The notes beneath the pieces are model-generated. The model had not been told where the DNA came from. It ran no database searches and worked only from the letters and a program-made list of their open reading frames with translations. A DNA stretch of 64,000 nt from NCBI GenBank assembly GCA_029582155.1, contig CM055903.1, positions 36,932,353 through 36,996,352 of the forward strand. The letters run 5' to 3'. Shown here one piece after another: positions 59,783 through 64,000 of the stretch (position 1 is its first letter; the number at the start of each line of letters is the position of its first letter). This DNA comes from Panopea generosa. Taxonomy: Eukaryota > Mollusca > Bivalvia > Adapedonta > Hiatellidae. Both the position numbers and the translations under genes were made by a program.

Positions 59783-60134
59783 TATAAGGCCAAAATACAA
59801 AATATTGTTTGTTTACAGTTTGCCTACATAAAGGCTGTATGTTTCAAAATTTTAGAATTTAGTAAAAAAACAATTCTGTGTCCCTTGCCATTGTTAAAAA
59901 ACATAATTTTCCAATACATGTACCTCATGCTTTATAGATGTACTCACTGGGCAATCATTTCCATCAGAATATTTATCAAAGCAGGCCAAAACGATGTCAT
60001 GGAAAGAGGTTTCTTAACGTGATCTACACATACAACTTAAGACTAAAGTAGTATTCGAGCTGTAAATACAATGCATTTTGAGACGTACTGTGACTTTATT
60101 TGATTTAATCCACCGTACTGGATACACATTCGTC
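59461..60134. repeat. Spacer with (CA)(TA)n microsatellite
   Basis: Mostly unremarkable. (CA) followed by (TA)n occupies 59732-59788. Confidence 0.7.
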
Positions 60135-60664
60135 TTAAAGGCAGTTTATCAGGATTTTTCAAACTTTTAAAATTGGCTTTTCCCCCCCTAATATATCATG
60201 CCTATATATACGCTCTGACCCAATACTGCCATGCCAAAATAAGATATTAAAAAGGGATTGTCTAACTTCGGCTACGCGCCTAGGTTAGAATAAAATCGAT
60301 TTCCCGCTTATTAGTGTGACATATTTTGTGACGTATAAAATGAGACACCTGATTTTATTTTGATTTCAGTTTGATCCGTTATTTTTTTTAAAGAGTAGAT
60401 CCGCCTTTGATATAGGTTTACACGTAGTAAAAATTGTTTCATCTTAGAATCCTAATGACGTCAGGTAGTATTTTTAGAATGGGGATTTCGTTTCAAGCTT
60501 ACCACTCCAATTTAAATATCGATGTTGTAACGTTTTGGTGGATTTTACGTACCAAATAATTCAGATTTTAATTATTAATGATAATGAGATACTTTTGATC
60601 CATTTTAATAAATATTTTATTTTTTAAGACATTTATAGCATTTTTTCTGATATACTCCCTTTAA
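60135..60664 (+). mobile_element. TTAA-flanked MITE, copy 2 (~522 bp)
   Basis: The element spans 60139-60660, with TTAA at 60135-60138 and 60661-60664. The start AGGCAGTTTATCAGGATTTT and the end (reverse complement AGGGAGTATATCAGAAAAAA) are terminal inverted repeats. It aligns with copy 1 at 37280-37870 in the same orientation but is about 70 bp shorter, through several internal gaps. It has no coding capacity. Confidence 0.82.
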
Positions 60665-60761
60665 AAGCCTGAATGATGAGGTGAACGTCATCAAAAAGTA
60701 CATGCATGATACTTTAAAAATTAGGATTTCATTTTTATTTCACCACTATGGTTAATGTACC

Positions 60762-60860
60762 ATCTTCTGTGGCCTAGTGGTTAAGGAGTCCACCTTGGAA
60801 GCGGAAGGTTGAAGAATTGAATCCTGTTGGACGCTTGATTTTTTTCTGATGGCAGCCAGT
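60762..60860 (+). mobile_element. SINE head or tRNA-like fragment
   Basis: CTGTGGCCTAGTGGTTAAGG is a near-consensus A-box region and GAATTGAATCCTG is a decayed B box. It is followed by GGACGCTTGATTTTTTTCTG and GATGGCAGCC. The cloverleaf is not maintained, so it is a SINE relic and not a gene. Confidence 0.6.
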
Positions 60861-61429
60861 TGCTTGTATTGTAGTTATAAATGATAGTTGGATGCTTACT
60901 ATTCAAGTTACACAACCATAGACAATAAAACTCTCTAACTTTACTCTTCAATATTTCTGTTTTGAAATAAGACAAACCTATATTCATGCTTTGTAGTTAA
61001 TAATCCAAGACACTTATTCTATTAATAAGTTATGACGTATTATAGAAATGACATCATGCCAGCTACGTTTTATTGTTACAAGCATTATATAAGAATATAT
61101 CAGAAAATTGATTCCAATGTTATATAGGAACAATGCAGTGATACTGGCAGTGCCATTCAAGTTTAGAAATGTTTATTTATGTTGTAGACCTCTATGTGCA
61201 ATCAGAAGAAGAAAGTATTGTTAATTGTTGATTGTGAGCTATTTGCTATATGTACTGATATGTAATGGTTCTGTATTGAAGTATTAAAAGGCTGTACAGA
61301 TATTCATGAATTGTTTTGTTTTTGTTTCCACTATAGAAGTGGTTATAATAGCATGGCAAGGTTTTTGTTAATTATGTCTGAACCTTCACACTGAAATATA
61401 CTCTCTACTTTAAATATATCCCCACCCCA
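60861..61429. other. Unique AT-rich spacer
   Basis: About 570 bp. Nothing recognised. Confidence 0.5.
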
Positions 61430-61625
61430 GCTAATGAAGTTTGAGAGGGGGTATATAGGTATCACTGTTAATTGGTCTGTCTGTCTCTTGGTCAGTATGT
61501 CAGCAAATTGTGGAGCCAATTACTTCCACAATTTCAGGTGATTGACTTGAAACTTTGCATACATGATCAACATCCAGTGTGTATGTGTGTGACACTGACT
61601 TATTCATGCTTATTGCCCTTGATTG
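61430..61625 (+). repeat. Dispersed element, GTCTGTCTGTC family
   Basis: It contains GAGAGGGGGTATATAGG, TTGGTCTGTCTGTCTCTTGG and GACTTGAAACTTTGCATACA. These words recur in introns 1 and 2 of the zinc-finger gene and in the 41.2-kb array. Confidence 0.55.
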
Positions 61626-62049
61626 CTGTATTTACAATAATACGATTCTTGTTTCTATTGCATTTAATTTCAAATGTTTATACATAATTATTTTGTTTGT
61701 TTTCAATGTGTCATAAAACAAAAGAAAACAGTTATATCAAAAACGGTTACAATCTAAATATTTTATTTTGTACTTTTTCTTGTTTATTATCAATATATCA
61801 CAAAACAACATAGAATGATAGCATAATGTATTTGTGTTAAGCTCTACTAACCAAAGGCTAGCAGGGCTTATGTCATGGTAAATTGTCCATCGTCCGTCTG
61901 TTAACCTTTTTCTTGTAGACGCGATAGCACATTTATTTTTCACCGAATCTTAACCAAACTTACACAACAGTCAAATATGGGGCCGTCACAAGGATCACTG
62001 TTTTATAGGGAAAATGTTGTAGGCGCGATAGCACTTTCATGTTTCATCG
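61626..62049. repeat. Spacer with another decayed dispersed-element copy
   Basis: 61853-62030 contains GTAAATTGTCCATCGTCCGT and two copies of GTAG(A/G)CGCGATAGCAC about 110 bp apart, a small tandem duplication. Otherwise unremarkable. Confidence 0.5.
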
Positions 62050-62118
62050 AATCTGAACCTGCGTTTGGTGTGACCCGGCTGGGGATCGAACTTATGACCT
62101 TCCGCATAGCTAAAACTA
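62050..62118 (-). mobile_element. SINE head fragment, antisense
   Basis: On the minus strand GCGGAAGGTCATAAGTTCGA continues with TCCCCAGCCGGGTCACACC. This matches the B-box end of the SINE at 50300 (GCGGAAGTTCATGGGTTTGA, TCCCTGGCTGGGTCATATG). The A-box half is missing or unrecognisable. Confidence 0.68.
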
Positions 62119-62228
62119 GTAGTTTGATATTCGTCTTTCGATATTCGATTTTACGCTATCCCTAACCTCCAATTTGTTACGCCTTTAAATATCAAAAGAC
62201 GAAAAACGAATATCAAACTTACTTCTTA
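62119..62228 (+). mobile_element. Short inverted-repeat element, copy 2 of the pair with 22875
   Basis: AGTTTGATATTCGTCTTTCG at the left and ACGAATATCAAACTTACTTC at the right are largely complementary and enclose about 45 bp with TTACGCCTTTAAATATCAAA. The right half matches 22920-22962. Confidence 0.7.
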
Positions 62229-62373
62229 TTAGTCAATAAGTCACCCTTATGACATACAATCATTTGATTAAATGTTTTGGCACTTCCCACGTGTAAAGAT
62301 GTGAATATAGTGCTGGGATTCCATTTTGCACATGACGCCAAATAGCTCGATATGCCTCAAAGAAAACATCACT

Positions 62374-62865
62374 CGGCGATCTCGGAGGTGCGTAGGATAA
62401 TATGGCGGTCTTGTTGATGGGAGACGATCTCGGAGGTGCGTAGGATAATATGGCGGTATTGTTAATGGGAGGCGATCTCGGAGATGCGTAGGATAATATG
62501 GCGGTATCTCGGAGGTGCGTAGGATAATATGGCGGTTTTGTTGATGGGAGGCGATCTCGGAGATGCGTAGGATAATATGGCGGTATCTCGGAGGTGCGTA
62601 GGATAATATGACGGTCTTGTTGATGGGAGGCGATCTCGGAGATGCGTAGGATAATATGACGGTCTTGTTGATGGGAGGCGATCTCGGAGATGCGTAGGAT
62701 AATATGACGGTCTTGTTGATGGGAGGCGATCTCGGAGATGCGTAGGATAATATGGCGGTTTTGTTGTTGGGAGGCAATCTCGGAGATGCGTAGGATAATA
62801 TGGCGGTTTTGTTGATGGGAGGCGATCTCGGAGGTGCGTAGAATAATATGGCGGTCTTGCTGATG
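62374..62865 (-). repeat. 48/30-bp minisatellite, about 11 units
   Basis: The plus-strand unit is GATCTCGGAGATGCGTAGGA, TAATATGGCGGTTTTGTTGA, TGGGAGGC (48 bp). Shorter 30-bp units lack the GTTGATGGGAGGC part. Both lengths are multiples of three, so all three minus-strand frames remain open for 140-230 codons (for example 62260-62943, with the repeat HHIILRISEIASHQQ-type). Because the frames are simultaneously open and differ in sequence, I do not call a protein. Confidence 0.93.
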
Positions 62866-63195
62866 GGACGACACTCTTTGACTTTCCGGGCATGGCAGGT
62901 CGACCAAGGAATCATTGTCATGGTTTTTCTTGACCAACCACATACTAGGTCCTTCATAAAATCACACACGGTTATTGAAATAAGGTTTGGTGCATACGTT
63001 AATAAAGAAGAACACTATTGATAAGTGATATTATAACACCAAACAGTATGGTGCGTTTTCAATGAATATAAGCATATATTAGGTGCGAGTTATCAACTGG
63101 TAATTTATTAAACATTTCACTTTTATGATTTAATTTAATGTTTGACATTTCGCAAAACCATTGTTAATGTTCTTTTTTAATGTTTTATCTACCAA
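62866..63195. other. Unique spacer before the SLC23-like exon
   Basis: About 330 bp. Nothing recognised apart from the pyrimidine-rich stretch leading to the candidate acceptor. Confidence 0.5.
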
Positions 63196-63355
63196 GTTAC
63201 AGGGCGCATTGATGCTCGCCGGAGGTGTGCACGCCCTTGTTGGATTTACCGGAATGTTTAGTGTCATATTGCTCTATATCAGACCAATAACTATTCATCG
63301 CCTTTGTCAATCCAGTTCTGAGGTTTACCGAGTCCAGCTGGCCAATAAGTTTGTC
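63196..63355 (+). CDS. Candidate exon of an SLC23-like nucleobase/ascorbate transporter
   Basis: The frame reads LQGALMLAGGVHALVGFTGM, then FSVILLYIRPITI. This resembles the membrane segment of SLC23 (NAT) transporters, where the usual pattern is a QGA/QGS start, IIGFTGLVG and FIGPITI. These proteins carry nucleobases or ascorbate across membranes and are about 600 residues long. A consensus donor (TTTGTC|GTAAGT) ends the exon at 63355. The acceptor is either CCAAG at 63195 or TTACAG at 63202. After PITI the sequence goes directly to HRLCQSSSEVYRVQLANKFV and not to the expected next membrane segments. The YRVQL part resembles a more distal region (YKLQL in vertebrate members), so about 50 residues may be missing. 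It may be a decayed copy or an unusual exon. Other exons would lie beyond the window. Confidence 0.42.
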
Positions 63356-64000
63356 GTAAGTATAGTTTATCAGTTTACTAATACAGACATTTTCATCTTT
63401 GTATTTAGAAGTAGTTTGATGTGAAAATACTTTCTGATACCTACCTACTTTCCTTTCATGTGATCCTGAGATCGACTTGCTTATAAATATTGTACGAGTT
63501 TATATGGGAAATTATTATGTAGAAACATTGTGCTGTATGTATATAAATTGTAATGGAATATAAGCACAGCCTTCCTTGCAGTGTATTGTACGGAAAGCAC
63601 CTTATGCAAAGACCGTTTCCATAAACTAATCAACAAATAACACGCAAACATCATTTTATTCCTAAATGAGTGCAGTAATTTAACTGTTCCAATGTTCATT
63701 TTATGAGCTTTCTATGTTCATCTATTTACTTAATCGAGAACGACTTAAATAAGCTCTAAGCTTACTTCATACTCGAGCTTAGATGAATTGACACAATAAA
63801 GATGATGTAGGTCCAGATATAAACGTACGTGTGGCCATTTTAAGAATTGGGATTCGATACACGTCATAACATTTGAATAGTAACGTTCAATTTCCCCGCA
63901 AAAATCGGTACTATTTTGTTATATTTTCCATTTAACTGTGTCATACTCTTTCTGTACTTATCCCGTTGCAATATGCCAGTCCTTGTATGGACGCCCTCTG
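63356..64000. other. Intron or intergenic sequence to the window edge
   Basis: About 640 bp of AT-rich sequence after the donor. No further exon of the transporter was recognised. Confidence 0.45.

Noticed and set aside
62260-62969. Minus-strand frames of 227 and 233 codons
   Set aside because: They are alternative frames of the 48/30-bp minisatellite with no domain.
1-64000. Virus-derived or LTR elements
   Set aside because: I found no reverse transcriptase, integrase, capsid or long terminal repeat pair. The only reverse-transcriptase trace is the short LINE tail at 26775.

Overview
This is an AT-rich animal genomic window. Genes are split by introns, tRNA-derived SINEs and MITE-like elements are scattered through it, and much of it is tandem repeat. 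The repeat repertoire (SINE heads with intact B boxes, TTAA-flanked MITEs, short dispersed elements with GTCTGTCTGTC heads) and a fragment resembling an SLC23 transporter suggest a mollusc, probably a bivalve. That assignment is inference. Tandem arrays cover roughly 29 kb, or about 45 percent of the window.

Layout. Positions 1-19050 are a near-continuous mosaic of six unrelated arrays with monomers of 44, 22/27, 67, 60, 38 and 40 bp, with one SINE at 12.7 kb. From 19 to 27 kb the sequence is mostly unique AT-rich DNA with microsatellites, two minisatellites (35 and 31 bp), a 33-bp-arm hairpin and a LINE reverse-transcriptase remnant. Positions 27480-30935 hold a 24-bp minisatellite almost free of G on the + strand. 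Its distal part is bounded by ~49-bp inverted repeats, and a dead Tc1-like transposase follows. From 32 to 43 kb there are a fold-back array, several MITE-like elements, a striking 57-bp-arm hairpin, an array of ~165-bp units and two weakly supported minus-strand exons.

The one convincing gene is a C2H2 zinc-finger gene on the + strand, with coding exons at 43620-44946, 48412-49862 and 54358-55047. The splice sites and phases join cleanly into a predicted 1155-residue protein with 19 fingers, which looks like an internal duplication of a seven-finger block. Intron 1 is filled by a ~21-bp minisatellite. Intron 2 holds a SINE, a hAT-like non-autonomous element and a 38-bp array with an insertion. 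A polyadenylation signal at 55296 is followed directly by a very homogeneous 109-bp array (17 copies) whose unit carries a tRNA-like B box.

From 57 to 64 kb there is intergenic DNA with SINEs, a second TTAA MITE, a 48/30-bp array open in all three minus frames, and at 63.2 kb one exon resembling SLC23 nucleobase/ascorbate transporters. No virus-derived element, CRISPR array, rRNA or convincing free-standing tRNA gene was recognised.
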